Part shown: positions 10,174 to 21,539 of the stretch, one piece after another
How the letters are laid out: every line of letters begins with the position of its first letter
Position numbering within the stretch: position 1 is the first letter of the stretch
Source: Atherinomorus stipes
Taxonomy: Eukaryota; Chordata; Actinopteri; Atheriniformes; Atherinidae
Assembly: GCA_023101725.1 (NCBI GenBank)
Contig: JALJCO010010304.1
Coordinates: forward strand, 310,001-374,000
Reading direction: 5' to 3'
Length of the DNA: 64,000 nucleotides
The notes under the pieces: generated by a model
The model's input: only the letters and a program-made list of their open reading frames with translations
What the model was told of the DNA's origin: nothing
Databases searched by the model: none
Translations under genes and position numbers: made by a program

Positions 10174-11595
10174 ATGCCTTCCCTCTCCACAGTCAACTAC
10201 GAAGCTCTCCTACAGAAGATAACAGCACTGGAGATCAAAGTTCATCGCATAGAAGTTAATGTGGAGGTAAATGGACTGTGTGGAAATGAAACAACTCTGC
10301 CAGCAACCCAAAACAGCGGAGTCGAGCGAGCTAACACAAGGCTAAAAGGCAAAGATAACACAACCCAGAAAAAGGCTGCCTCTGTGAGTAACAACAAATC
10401 ATCGAGTGATAAACCTCCCTGGAACCGTCTCGGTGCAAAGCCAAAAAGTAAATCATGTCTCCTGGAAAAGGGAGGACGTGAGGCAGATCGGGCTAACGTC
10501 TGTAATGAGGCAGACTGGCCTCCACCTACAGCAACCAGGGACAAGAAGACTAGCCACAGACCCCCCAAAGAACCGATTGTTAAACTGCAGAACAGATTTG
10601 CTGCACTGTCAGAGGACCCTGGATCTCTACCTGACGACCATCCATCCCACGGCAGCAGGGTGAAGACCGATCACCTATCAGAAAGTAAGAGGCCGAAGAG
10701 AAAGCTGAGGAAGCTGAAGGCTGGGCCTGAAACTCTGATTATAGGTGATTCCACTGTGAAGGACGTTCAGTGGCTGTGTGGAAAGAACACCAAAGTGCTC
10801 TGTTTTCCTAAGGATATGGTCGGTGACATACAGGAGAGATTTCTGAAAACTCTGGCTGAATACCCAACTGTGAGAAACATCGTTCTACACACAGGCTCGA
10901 ATGATGTGTCCAAGCAGCAATCTGAGGCTCTGAATCGGGACTTCACTGAACTGATAAAAACAGTAAGATCTCTGGATGCAGCAGTTTTCATCAGCGGACC
11001 TGTACCAACCATCAGAGGAGGGGATTTAAGATTCAGCAGGCTGCTGGCGCTGAATGACTGGCTCCTATCAGCGTGTGCTAATAACAATCTGCATTTTATT
11101 AACAACTTTCCTATTTTTTGGGAACGAAGACATCTTTTTAGGGCTAATGGCCTCAATCTTAACAGATCTGGAGTGAAGCTGCTCACTTCCAACATATTTC
11201 ATTGCCTCCGTCATCTCTCTGTGCGGAATGTCAACAATGAGATACACTCCGTTTTATCTCAAAAGGAAGGCCAAACAGAGGAGGAAATGCCCCCCCTCCC
11301 CGACAAGAGCTTCAGTGAGAGACAAGAAGAAGGATCTCTGTTTCCCCTGACCAGCACACCGAACCAGGATCGTGGTCCTTCCTCGCCCCCCCAAACCCCT
11401 GACAGACCATCATCTCCCCAACTCTCCCCCTCCTCCCCCCACCTGAAATTCACCGATGAGATGATGAAACGGGTCAACATTGGGCTCAGATCTACGCCCA
11501 AGCCAAACGCCTTTTTATCCCCCATACACCCCCTACCAGAACGATCAAAGGTAGGGGGGCCACCTCAACCCCCCCTTCGACAGTCTGACGTATGA
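10174..11595 (+). CDS. L2 ORF1 protein with GDSL/SGNH esterase-like domain
   Basis: This 473-residue protein is ORF1 of the L2 element, presumably a partner of the retrotransposition ribonucleoprotein. The N-terminus (residues about 10-34) can form a short coiled coil (LLQKITALEIKVHRIEV). A basic, low-complexity region follows to about residue 185, including KRPKRKLRKLK. The esterase-like domain starts at LIIGDST (GDS at 191-193), has the Asn block HTGSND (238-244), and ends with NGLNLNRSG (325-333). In this family the last block normally carries the Asp and His of the catalytic set; here both positions appear to be Asn. A Pro/Ser-rich tail with S-P-P motifs occupies about 370-473. The start ATG at 10174 is the first in frame after a 300-bp leader. 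The frame is intact, and ORF2 follows in the same frame after the TGA at 11593. Confidence 0.92.
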   Translation: MPSLSTVNYEALLQKITALEIKVHRIEVNVEVNGLCGNETTLPATQNSGVERANTRLKGKDNTTQKKAASVSNNKSSSDKPPWNRLGAKPKSKSCLLEKGGREADRANVCNEADWPPPTATRDKKTSHRPPKEPIVKLQNRFAALSEDPGSLPDDHPSHGSRVKTDHLSESKRPKRKLRKLKAGPETLIIGDSTVKDVQWLCGKNTKVLCFPKDMVGDIQERFLKTLAEYPTVRNIVLHTGSNDVSKQQSEALNRDFTELIKTVRSLDAAVFISGPVPTIRGGDLRFSRLLALNDWLLSACANNNLHFINNFPIFWERRHLFRANGLNLNRSGVKLLTSNIFHCLRHLSVRNVNNEIHSVLSQKEGQTEEEMPPLPDKSFSERQEEGSLFPLTSTPNQDRGPSSPPQTPDRPSSPQLSPSSPHLKFTDEMMKRVNIGLRSTPKPNAFLSPIHPLPERSKVGGPPQPPLRQSDV

Positions 11596-14500
11596 TGTGC
11601 TGGGGGTCCGGGCTGCGAGGTTAGCAGTCATAAACTTTCCCAGAACAAGCTGGGACCCTGTTTAGAAGGTTTTACTATCCCTGTCCTGATACGTAACAGA
11701 AGGAGAAATGTAGCTCTGTCAGAACACAGAGAGCTCCACTCTATAAGGTTTTTATCTAAAGTAAACATACAGCCTGTTCCAAAACATGATGATACTTTGA
11801 GAATCCTTAAGTTAGCTTTACTAAATGTTCGATCTTTAGCAGGAAAATCATTTTTAATCAATGATTTTATCACTGAACATAGCCTTGACTTTATGTTTTT
11901 AACTGAGACTTGGTTACATGAAAACTGTCATTCAGCTCTTATTGAGGCCACGCCCCCTAATTTCAGTTTCATCAGCGAAGCCAGAGTGAACAGGAGAGGT
12001 GGGGGGTCGCTATCTTATTTAGGGACTCATTCCAGTGTAAACAGTTATCTCTTGGGTATTTCCCTTCTTTTGAATACGTGGCTTTACAGCTGACGGCCTC
12101 ATCCAGAGTCATGTTTTTAAATATTTATCGGCCGCCCAAATACTGTGCAGACTTTAATGATGATTTTACTGAACTGTTGTCTGTGATCTGTGCGGACTTT
12201 GACCATCTTGTTGTCACTGGTGATTTTAACATCCATTATGATTGTCATCAGGACAAAGGGACTAAAGACCTGATTAACACTCTGGACAACTTCGGGTTGA
12301 CCCAGCATGTCACAGAGCCCACACACAATAGAGGACACACCTTAGATCTGCTGATCTTGAAGGGTCTGGACATTTCTAAGGTCACGGTGTGTGATGTGGG
12401 GCTGTCGGATCACTGCTGTGTTTTCTTTGAGAGTACTATCTCAGTGCACACAAATGTCTCAAAGGAGGTGATAACAAAACGATGTATAACTGAAAATACC
12501 AGTGAGATTTTTAACCAGGTCTTCTCTCTAACACCTGCCCTATCAGGGGCTTCAGTCAATGAGCTGGTCACTAGCTTTAATGCTAACATGCTGAGTGTCA
12601 TGGATTCTATTGCTCCTATTAAGGTGAAGGTTATCTCTGGAAGGAAAAAGTCTCCATGGAGAAATTCCACACTGGTGAAAACTGGAAAGAGAGAGCGTCG
12701 GAAAGCTGAGCGCAGATGGAGAAAAACAAAACTACAGGTTCATTATGACATCTATAAAGAGAAACTTCACTTTTATAATTTACAGCTGAGGAATACAAGG
12801 AATTCGTATTTTTCTGACATCATCACTAAAAACGGTCATAATGCTCGGGCCTTATTTGCTACAGTCGACAGGCTAACAAACCCTCCTGTCTCAGTAGCAC
12901 CTGAATTTTATTCCACCAAAGCCTGCAATGACTTTGCCAAATTCTTCACAGACAAAATCCAAATTATTAGACAAGCCGTTGGTTCATCAACAGCAGGTTC
13001 AGGTCTTGTACTGTGTCCACCAAGTCTAAACACCATGACACAGTTTTATCCCATTACTAGCAAAGAACTGGAGGACATCTTGCATCAACTGAACTCCTCC
13101 TCTTGCTGTTTGGACATCCTGCCCACTGGTTTTTTAAAAAAGGTCTCAAAGACCTTGGAGTCAGATCTGCTTCAGATTGTGAACTCCTCTCTAACGTCAG
13201 GTGTTTTCCCAGAGTCACTGAAAACAGCTGTGATCAAACCTCTGCTAAAAAAGGATAATCTAGACAAGACACAGATGAGCAGCTACAGGCCGATCTCCAA
13301 TCTTCCATTTTTAAGTAAGATCATTGAAAAAGCAGCCTTTCACCAGCTAAATGACTTTTTAAGAGAAAACAACCGTTATGATGTCTTCCAGTCAGGTTTT
13401 AGACAGCACCACAGCACCGAGACTGCTCTGACCAAAGTCATGAATGACATATGTCTGAATACTGACACTGGAAAAATGTCAGTGTTGGTTTTACTGGATC
13501 TCAGTGCTGCATTTGATACAGTTGACCACATTATATTACTCCAACGACTGGAGAAGTGGGTGGGTCTCTCTAGTTCTGTACTAAACTGGTTCAAAACGTA
13601 CTTGGAGAACAGGAAGTACTTTGTGTCAGTAGGCAATTTTACATCTGAGCAGACAAAAATGACCTGTGGAGTTCCCCAGGGCTCTATCCTGGGGCCTCTT
13701 CTGTTTAACATCTACATGCTCCCACTGGCTCAGGTTATAAAGAACAACAATATTAGTTACCATAGCTACGCAGATGACACACAGCTATATATTACAGTAT
13801 CACCAGGAGACCGGGGCCCTGTACAGGCTCTTGGTAAATGTATTGATGAGATTAATGACTGGATGTGCCTCAACTTTCTTCAGCTGAACAAAAACAAAAC
13901 TGAGGTGATTGTTTTTGGAGCCAAAGAGAAACGACAGCAGGTTGTCACAGAACTTCAGTCCATCCACATAAAAACCACCAATCAGGCCAGAAATCTGGGT
14001 GTAGTGATGGACTCAGACCTAAACTTTGAAAAACACATCAAAGCGATCACTAAATCAGCCTACTATCACCTGAAGAACATTTCAAGGATAAAAGATCTGA
14101 TGTCTCAGGAAAATCTGGAAAAACTAGTCCATGCATTCATCTTCAGTCGGCTTGATTACTGTAACAGCGTCTTTACTGGTCTACCTAAAAAAACAGTTAA
14201 ACAGCTGCAGCTCATTCAGAACTCTGCTGCCCGAGTTCTCACAAAGACCAGAAAAGTCGACCACATCAGTCCAGTTCTCAGGTCTTTACACTGGCTGCCG
14301 GTCCATCAGAGAATAGACTTTAAAGTTCTGCTGCTGGTCTATAAAGCTCTGAATGGTTTAGGCCCAAAATACATCAGTGACCTCTTGACCCAGTATGAAC
14401 CTGCTAGACCCCTCAGGTCATCTGGATCCGGCCTTTTATCAGTTCCCAGAGTCAGAACCAGACATGGAGAAGCTGCGTTCAGCTTCTATGCTCCACATGT

Positions 14501-14597
14501 CTGGAACAAACTCCCAGAAAGTCTCAGATCAGCTGAAACACTTAGTTTATTTAAATCCAGGCTGAAGACCCACCTGTTCTCAGCTGCATTTACGTAA
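11596..14597 (+). CDS. L2 ORF2: APE-type endonuclease plus reverse transcriptase, one frameshift
   Basis: ORF2 nicks target DNA and reverse-transcribes the element RNA there. The frame opens directly after the ORF1 TGA. The endonuclease shows LLNVRSL, LTETWL (catalytic Glu), NIYRPP, TGDFNIH and LSDHCCV. The RT follows with [36 protein letters not shown] and the YADD box in HSYADDTQLY near 13760. A conserved C-terminal region ends TLSLFKSRLKTHLF. The frame changes once: a G run of six at 12001-12006 appears to be one G short, since adding one would let GGG be followed by the usual VAI-type sequence. From there to the TAA at 14597 it is open. No in-frame ATG lies between the ORF1 stop and about 11893, inside the endonuclease, so the start is not a normal AUG. 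This is otherwise a well-preserved copy. Confidence 0.9.
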
Positions 14598-14789
14598 TTT
14601 TATTCAAAAGTTAAAATCCGCACGTCTCTGTATTCACTCTTTTTAATCTTAAATGCTTTTAATTCTGAATCATGCTTCTAATTGTTTTTTTTGTTTTTTT
14701 TATCTCCCTTTTGCTTATAATGTTTTATGTAAAGCACTTTGAATTGTTCTGTACATGAAATGTGCTATACAAATAAACTTGCCTTGCCT
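14598..14789 (+). other. L2 3' UTR and tail
   Basis: The 3' end carries AAAGCACTTTGAATTGT, GTGCTATACAAATAAAC and CTTGCCTTGCCT. The stem-forming conserved end plus short tandem tail is the part recognised by the element's own reverse transcriptase in L2-type LINEs. Confidence 0.8.
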
Positions 14790-15268
14790 TGAAACCATTC
14801 AATAAACTTTATTCTGATCAAAGAACCCAAACATCTTGCTCCACGACAGAAATTGTGTCATTCCACAAAGATCATCTGCCTTTGCACAAACAGCTTTTTC
14901 TTTCAAGACCATCAGACAGTGGAATCGTCTCCCAGAGAGTCTGAAACTGGCTGTAGACATAAACCTGTTCTCTACTAATCTGAAGAAGTATATTCTTGCT
15001 CACCAACTGTTTCAGCATCAGTCCAGCTAATCTGTAAACATTTTTATTACTGTCTGTATATCTTATATTTACAGTATTTTCTTTGGTATTTTAGATCAAC
15101 TGTTGTTTGTTCTGCATGCATTTTTAAATGTAGGTACATGCCCAGGGACAACGGATGGAAATTAGCAATGGCTAACTCTGGTACAAAACATCTTTTCTTT
15201 ATAAGACTAATGTATTTTGTACACTGTCCCTGTCAAACTAATAAACTAAACTATTCTATTCTATTAAC
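14790..15268 (+). pseudogene. Jockey/Rex-like LINE fragment, part after the L2 insertion, with 3' tail
   Basis: This continues 9077-9872. The plus strand encodes the C-terminal end of a LINE ORF2, including AFSFKTIRQWNRLPES and NLFSTNLKKYIL, with a stop near 15030. A 3' UTR follows, ending ATAAACTAAA and a short (TATTC)n tail at about 15253-15266. The two halves join in frame across the L2 insertion. Confidence 0.8.
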
Positions 15269-15986
15269 ACAGCATTTGCACAGTTCTGTGGAGTAGATAA
15301 AATTTTGAACTACTCCTTTAATGGAGCGGAGCAGAGTTAATAGATAAAATACCAAACGGATGCCAGAGCCTCCTCTGCAGCTCTGCATCTTCCGTTTGTC
15401 TAGTTCCTCCCGCCACCAAGCATGGCCATGCAGCAGCACAGCATCATAAACAATAACGGCTCTTAGCAGGATCAGGAGAGGATTAAGCACCCACTCTTCT
15501 GCAGAAGAGTCAGCATTGTTAGCAGCTTCCCTCATCTGCTCTGAAAATGCCGGTAATCGTCTGTGAAAGTCTGCAATCAGGAGGTAAAACGTTCAAAATC
15601 ATCAATCAAAGAAATCTCATGACTAAAAAGACTTCAGTATGAGCTTTTGAAATCTTTTTCAGGTTTTTGTTGAATTTGTGATCTGCTCCGATGTTGCCAT
15701 GTCTGCTTGGTAGACATGACGTTGGGCTTGTTTTTCTGTAAAGTTGCTTGCGAATATGGCCAGTTGCCGGTTTTTTAATTAGTTTTCGGAGGTCTCATAG
15801 CTCTTTGGACTTGTTTCACTACACTTATGATGCCCTCCTGTTTCTCTCCCAGCTATCCAAGACAAGACGAGTTCTTGTACACGACAATTCCAGGTGCTTA
15901 GCATAAAAAATAAAGGGAAATAGCATACTTTTTTAAGAAAACATCCTCAACGCATTGCTTACTAAACCTGGCCAAGCCAGCACTCA

Positions 15987-16022
<36 letters not shown>

Positions 16023-16827
16023 ACAGAACGACAGTGACGATGTCCAAGAATAAGTGGGGATAACATGGAAGATGAAAAGACTGGGATAAGGAGAGTGCAT
16101 CAGAGGACTGGATTTGACCTCAGGTGGGACATGACTCAACAATGTTTTAAGTGTGAAACGTGCTAACGTGCAGATTTCATGCAACACACCAGCACCCACA
16201 TTTTAAAATGTTTTTCAGGGGCCAAGTGGCTTCTTTTGGGAATTATTTCCATAGAGCTGGTTTCTTGTTTCAACACTAGTCTGCAACAACAAACCGCCAC
16301 CGAATGTCGCAGCACAACCATCAGCTGATGACAGAAACCCTTCTACTGGTTCACCCTAGCATCGACTGTAGGAACCCAATCCCACACCGACACGTGTAAT
16401 AACGCTATAATTGTCATATTCCTTGTAAATAGGTAATTTGGCTTGAAATATGAGGGCAATGGGAGAAGAGAGAGGAAAAGTGGACAGATCGTCATGTCTT
16501 GTTATTTTGTCGATGCTATTAAGCCATTTGTGGGGTTTTTTTTTCAATGTTTTGTCTGTTTATTTGTTCATCTTCTTTTTCCTTTTTGATTCACTTTATC
16601 TTTTATACAAATTTCTTTTTATACTTTTATGACTATGTTCGGAATAAATAAAACAATTTAAAAAAAAAAATCAATGTTCCCACTGTGCAGAAGCTTTGTA
16701 TTGGTAAGTAAAGATATTCAAAATGTGTGTATTTTAAGCCCCACATTAGAAGATAATGTTCACCACATCCACAGCTTTTCTTTCTCTTTATTTAGTTTAG
16801 TTTTATATAATTTACTATTTCTGTGCA
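15269..16827. other. No recognisable gene; contains a CA microsatellite
   Basis: I see no gene or known repeat apart from the CA run near 15988-16020 and a T-rich stretch near 16528-16670. Confidence 0.5.
15988..16020. repeat. (CA)n microsatellite
   Basis: An uninterrupted CA dinucleotide run of about 16 units. Confidence 0.97.
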
Positions 16828-16985
16828 CACTAAAAATTGCTGGGTTATTTCATCAACCCAACTGCTGGGTTATGAAATGTATAACCCATTTGGGGTTATT
16901 ATCTGGGTTATGTTTTATGAACCCATGGGTTAAACTAATAAATGCTGGGTTGTTTTTTGTTAACCCCAACCACTGAGCTGGGTAT
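16828..16985. repeat. GCTGGGTTA / AACCCA-rich repeat cluster
   Basis: The motif GCTGGGTTA or its complement TAACCCA occurs repeatedly in both orientations (for example TTGCTGGGTTATTTC, AACTGCTGGGTTATG, ATGCTGGGTTG). The alternating orientation gives strong hairpin potential. This kind of AAAATTGCTGGGTTA repeat is common in teleost genomes; I have not been able to assign it to a transposon class. Confidence 0.65.
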
Positions 16986-17411
16986 GTTTTTGTTAGAGGG
17001 GGCGGGGTTATTGTCAAAACTCAATGGCCCTCATTTATCAAATGATCGTAGAAATGATCGCACATCTGATCATAAAAATGGTCGTACGATTGGACCCACG
17101 TGTGATTTATTAAAACATTCGTATCGGTCCAATCTCGTCGTACGAACAAAAAGAGTCTTGATAAATACCACAGCTGAAATCCATCGTCATTTAAATGTCA
17201 CGCCCACGGTTACGCCCTTAAACATGCATAATGATGAGGCTTCACCCAGCGAGGTTGGACCATGGAGAGGAGAGATTCTGCCAAAAAAGAAACTTTTGGG
17301 GGATCAAGACAGAATTCCTCATTTGTGAGGTGGGAAAGATTAAAGAGGTGTTTGGCAGCTTAAAAACCGGAGTCAGAGACGTGCACAAAAACGTTGCACG
17401 GAAGAGGATCA

Positions 17412-17745
17412 GGGGCGACAGTGGCTCAGGTGGTAGAGCAGGTCGGCGGTTCGAATCCCGATCCCCCAGCTATATGTCGTTGTGTCCTTGGGCAAGACAC
17501 TCAACCCCCTTGCCTTGTATGAATGTGTGTGAATGTTCCGGTGGTGGTCGGAGGGGCCGTAGGTGCGAAATGGCAGCCACGCTTCCGTCAGCCTGCCCCA
17601 GGGAAGCTGTGGCTACATACATAGCTTACCATCACCAAATATGAATGAAGAGTGAATGAATAATGGACCTACTGTGAGCGCTTTGAGTTTCTGGATAGGA
17701 AAAAAAGTGTGATATAAATCTAATCCATTATTATTATTATTATTA
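17412..17745 (+). mobile_element. tRNA-derived SINE
   Basis: The head GGGGCGACAGTGGCTCAGG contains a pol III A-box-like TGGCTCAGGTGG (17422-17433), and a canonical B box GGTTCGAATCC lies at 17448-17458. The two boxes are closer together than in a tRNA, so part of the tRNA head is deleted. The body includes TTGGGCAAGACACTCAACCC, and the tail is a short (ATT)n run. It sits inside the TIR element at 17026-18042. A flanking duplication was not clear. Confidence 0.78.
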
Positions 17746-17896
17746 GTCAGCCTCACCGGTGTTGAACGACCGGCTAAGATATTAATAAAAGTCTCAATCT
17801 AGGCCTGGCTTATATGGTTTATTCGTTTTATTAGTTATTAAATTTAATAATATTCCACATCTGATAGCAACGTCACAGTTCTTTATCCAATGGGTC

Positions 17897-18026
17897 AAGA
17901 AAAAGTGGTCCAATATGAAACTCGCCACCAAAAGATGTTTCACCGGCACCGGCAACCGGGGGGGGGGGTTGCCCGTGCCGGTGCCATCTTTTGGTGGCGT
18001 GTTTCATATTGGACCACTTTTTCTTT
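17897..18026. repeat. Long near-perfect hairpin with an 11-G loop
   Basis: Arms of about 40 bp (AAAAAGTGGTCCAATATGAA in the left arm and its complement on the right) flank an inner GC-rich inverted repeat (CACCGGCACCGGCAACC against GGTTGCCCGTGCCGGTG). The loop contains eleven consecutive G at 17958-17968. Confidence 0.9.
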
Positions 18027-18045
18027 TTGATAAATAAGGGCCAAT

Positions 18046-19805
18046 GTATCTGGATCAGAAAGGCTCATGGGAAATGCAAATACAGCAGGAATTAAGCCCT
18101 TTATTATTGCTGTCCTATAAATTTGACTTATGTGTTTACTGCCTTAGTTATGTTCACATTTAGCCAAAGTTGTTGAGAAATTCTGCTCAGCTTGAATGTT
18201 AAAGTTACACCATGGGTGTGAAGGGCAGTACAAGGAGAGAAACTCACCACCATAGATGACTTTGTATCTATCAGAGATCAAATTAGCAATAGACGGTTTC
18301 CCATTTACAAGCATTGGCAGTTGCGCACGCAACCAGGGGGCAAAAAGCCTGCTTGTACTGCAGTCTGCGGCCAAACACTCGTCATCAATAATAATGTAAA
18401 GTAACCTTTCGAAACAGATTGTTGTGTTTTAAATTGTATTGTATAAATCTGTATTTTGATATCTGATACCAAAAATACCAACTCATCATTGCTGTGTTAT
18501 ATTTCTATTACCATTACACTAACTTGGCAAGGGAGTCATCACCTGGAGACGGCATTTTTCTTGTTAAAACATGGTTATCATTAGTGTTGGACCTCATTTG
18601 AAATTTGCCTGAAAAACTTAAGTTAGAAAGCAGCTTAAACTTTCGTTTAGACTCTTAGTTAAAACCAAAATGGTCCCCAACAGTCTACAGCAGGTTCTGC
18701 TCCGGTGTCGTCTTCACCACCTTTGTACAGGAGCAACTTTCACTAGTTTGGGATTAAGCCAGGCAAAGACGACATCACCACTACGTTTGGAAAGGAGGCG
18801 ATTCCAACTGTGAGGGACTCACCTGCATTGCTGTCGGTGAGTCTCGCTGCTTGTGGAACGTTCTGCTTTATTGTGGATGAAATCCTGGTAGACAGTAGAC
18901 AGACTAGCTAACTGATAACAAGCTAACGGTATAAACTCAAATACCATCTGATTTACGACCCCTGTACATCGTATTAAATCTCCGAGATGCGTTGTTATGC
19001 AGCGTGAATGTTTGTAAATGGCTCCACAATCAGTTTTTTCTTCTATTTTCTTTCCGTGTGTGAGCAGAGGACGGCTGTCACACACAGCTACAGTGTTGTG
19101 ATGCAGCCATGAACTGATCAATGACTGGTCGCGGCCGTGATACTGGTATTGTTACAGTCCCAGTCACCTGACAAGGGAATAATTTCTGTCACCACAGTCG
19201 TTTAATCCAACATGGTGACCATGGTGACAGACTAAATAAATCATGTATCTGAACCTGCAGAAGTTATCCGAGAGGGTTTTTTTGAAGATCAGTCACTCCT
19301 ACTGTCCTGTTATCACCATTTTAACTGTTGACATGCATTAATGTTTTGATTTTTGCAACCGAACAAATACCAGGACTCAAACATTATATTTCCCCGACAT
19401 TTTCACGTCACATCTTGACCTCATCTGCATTAAAAGTCGAGTCTTGCATGAAAAACACACGTCTTCTCATAGTTCTGCTTTTCCTGTGTTTTCTTGCCCC
19501 CTGGTTGCATGTGCATCCTATCTGTGACATTGCTCAGAAACCCATCTATAGTCACTGTCGACTCGGGCTATTGTTCAGTCTATGACTGCATACTCTTATG
19601 TAAATATGCTCTCTAGTCATCTAGAGATGTGTAAAACACAGAAAATGAATTTCCCACTTGGGATTTTGTTTTTTTAAAGAATAATAATTTTAAGTAACTG
19701 ATCCCAGAATTGTTCCTTCGCCAGATTATCGCTGTTCCTCCCCCAGGGTCTAGTTGCTGTTGTTTCCTTAGAGCCCTGTCATCCGTGCTCCTCTTTTATT
19801 TTGGC
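18046..19805. other. No recognisable feature
   Basis: No gene, RNA or repeat family could be identified. The ORFs on either strand are short and carry no familiar motif. Confidence 0.45.
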
Positions 19806-19808
19806 TAA

Positions 19809-21539
19809 GGCTACGTACACACCAAAAGCGATTTCCTGTCACCCGTCTGTCTGCACCATGAGAGATGCAGGAGAGAGAGCGGCACGGCTTTATCAGATTA
19901 TGAGATAAACAAAACAAGGGAACGTCGTCATCGGGCATCGCTGCTATGAGTCTGGTTCACCAGATAATTCCAGGTGTTCTGAGTGTGAAGAGTTTCACTG
20001 TTTACTCCAGGAGCTGCGCGCTGACGAGGGGCGCATTCAGCTGTCTGATCCGGCCCAGTTTAGCAACCCACTGTCCCGATGCGGGGCAGCATTATCAGCC
20101 CAGTACATCCCATCGGTAAAGCAGGTCATCAAACCACCGTTCAGACACCGGGACCGGACACAGATCACAGTTTGTCCTCCTCTGTCTTCAGAGAGAGGAG
20201 ATTCCCCTGGTTCTTCTGGGTGTTTCCATTCCGTCATAAAAAGTGTGTGTGTGTCATGACTAGGGCTGGGACGATTCGTCGACGTAACCGATTACGTCGA
20301 CGCAAAATATGCGTACCGATGCGTCGTCAGACCAAAACAAAGATGGCGGCGCCATGCGACTTCAGACTAAAACAAAGATGGCGGCGCGATCTCCGCGAGT
20401 GGCTCTTCCAAGTTTCCAAAGTGTAAGGCAGTGAAGGCCCACACTCGTTTATCGAAGGTATAACTATATATTAGGGATGGCGAATCCGAAGCCTAATGAG
20501 GGATGAGACAACTTCCGTGAGATGGACGCCATGTCTTCAGACACGTCAGGCCTGTTTGAGACGGTCAGCATGAAGCACGAGCTCCATCTGCTGGCCGTGG
20601 GTGTGAACTACAGCTAATGCCGGGAGCTGTCTCGTCTCTGACTGAAAAGTCACGTCCTCAACCTCATATTAGTGTTTCATCTGTTGGTAATCGTATTGTG
20701 TAATCACTTCTGGGATAAATAAAGAATTTTTAATTTAATTTCCAAGTGATTGGCACCCGTATTAAGCATTAACAGAATAAAGATGAAGATGCACTTTTTC
20801 TGGAAGCTAGACCCATGTTCAATATAATGTTCAACTCTGAATGTTTACTTATCTTCATTATCTTTTGTTGGAAAATTATATCTGTCTTAGCTTAAACCCT
20901 CCAAGTTTACATGATCATATTATTTCAATAATGACTTTTTTATTATTATTTTCATGTAAATGAAAGAATTAAAAGCCAGTTTTTCAGTCCGCTGTGTTTT
21001 CAACATAAATTTTACATTCTGTTGGTTCATGAAAAACTCCATGACAGGCTGCTGCTCCCACTGCCTTTTTATTCATGCTCTTTTTTACATTTTAGATATC
21101 TATATCAGCATATATAAATTGCTGTCTGTCAATTTATGAGGAGATAATCGATAATCGAATCGAATCGAGTCGAATCGAGCTAAAAAAGTGAATCGTTAGA
21201 TTAATCGATGCATCGAAAAAATAATCGATAGATTAATCGTTTAAAAAATAATCGTTTAACACAGCCCTAGTCATGACATTGAGTTGCTCTGATTGGTTGA
21301 CGCCCCACGTCAACACGCCAAAGTTCAGATGTTCCAACTCCAGCGTCTGCCGCCCGTGATGCCCGTAACACGCGTCAAACGCTCAAAATCTCAAAACTCA
21401 CTGCGCGAAACGCACGTAATGCACATAGACGCGATGCGCCCAACGCGCTGCAGGGTTTCCGACGCTCCCTCGACGCACGTCGGCCATTGACTTTGCATAT
21501 AAACCTGACGCCCAAATCGTGTTTGGTGTGTACGCACCG
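19809..21539. mobile_element. PIF/Harbinger-like non-autonomous element, interrupted by a hAT
   Basis: The left end GGCTACGTACACACCAAAAG and the inverted right end CGGTGCGTACACACCAAACA share most positions. TAA flanks both ends (19806-19808 and 21540-21542), the expected Harbinger TWA duplication. The interior near the right end is rich in CpG-containing CGTCAAACGC-type motifs. A complete hAT element (20261-21269) is inserted within, so this element is the older of the two. No transposase frame is seen. Confidence 0.7.
20261..21269. mobile_element. hAT non-autonomous element
   Basis: Ends read TAGGGCTGGGACGATT and, inverted, TAGGGCTGTGTTAAACGATT. An exact 8-bp duplication GTCATGAC lies at 20253-20260 and 21270-21277, which is diagnostic of hAT insertion. 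Near the right end there is a short AATCGAATCGAATCGAGTCG repeat and repeated ATCGAT-type motifs. It carries no transposase. Confidence 0.92.

Larger units (their letters stand above)
9873..14789 (+). mobile_element. Near full-length L2-clade LINE (4.9 kb)
   Basis: The element has a 5' UTR (9873-10173), ORF1 (10174-11595), ORF2 (to 14597) and a short 3' UTR ending CAAATAAACTTGCCTTGCCT, an L2-type tail. It is flanked by TGAAA at 9868-9872 and 14790-14794. Joining the flanks across the site restores the reading of the host LINE (PPLK followed by PF), which supports both ends. Only one lesion is visible in ORF2. ORF1 with an esterase-like domain and ORF2 with endonuclease plus RT is the known architecture of fish L2/CR1-type LINEs. 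Two other segments (1352-1803, 3757-4333) are close relatives. Confidence 0.93.
17026..18042. mobile_element. TIR-bounded non-autonomous DNA element, PIF/Harbinger-like
   Basis: Termini are GGCCCTCATTTATCAAA on the left and, inverted, GGCCCTTATTTATCAAA on the right. The trinucleotide AAT flanks both sides (17023-17025, 18043-18045). A 3-bp duplication with GGCCC ends suggests the PIF/Harbinger superfamily, but AAT is not the canonical TWA site, so the class is tentative. The interior carries a SINE (17412-17745) and a long hairpin (17897-18026). No transposase frame is present. Confidence 0.7.

Noticed and set aside
12117..12338. Antisense frames within L2 ORF2 and ORF1 (for example 13376-13711 and 3922-4257, with matching proteins)
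   Set aside because: They are identical to each other only because both are the reverse strand of the same L2 RT region.
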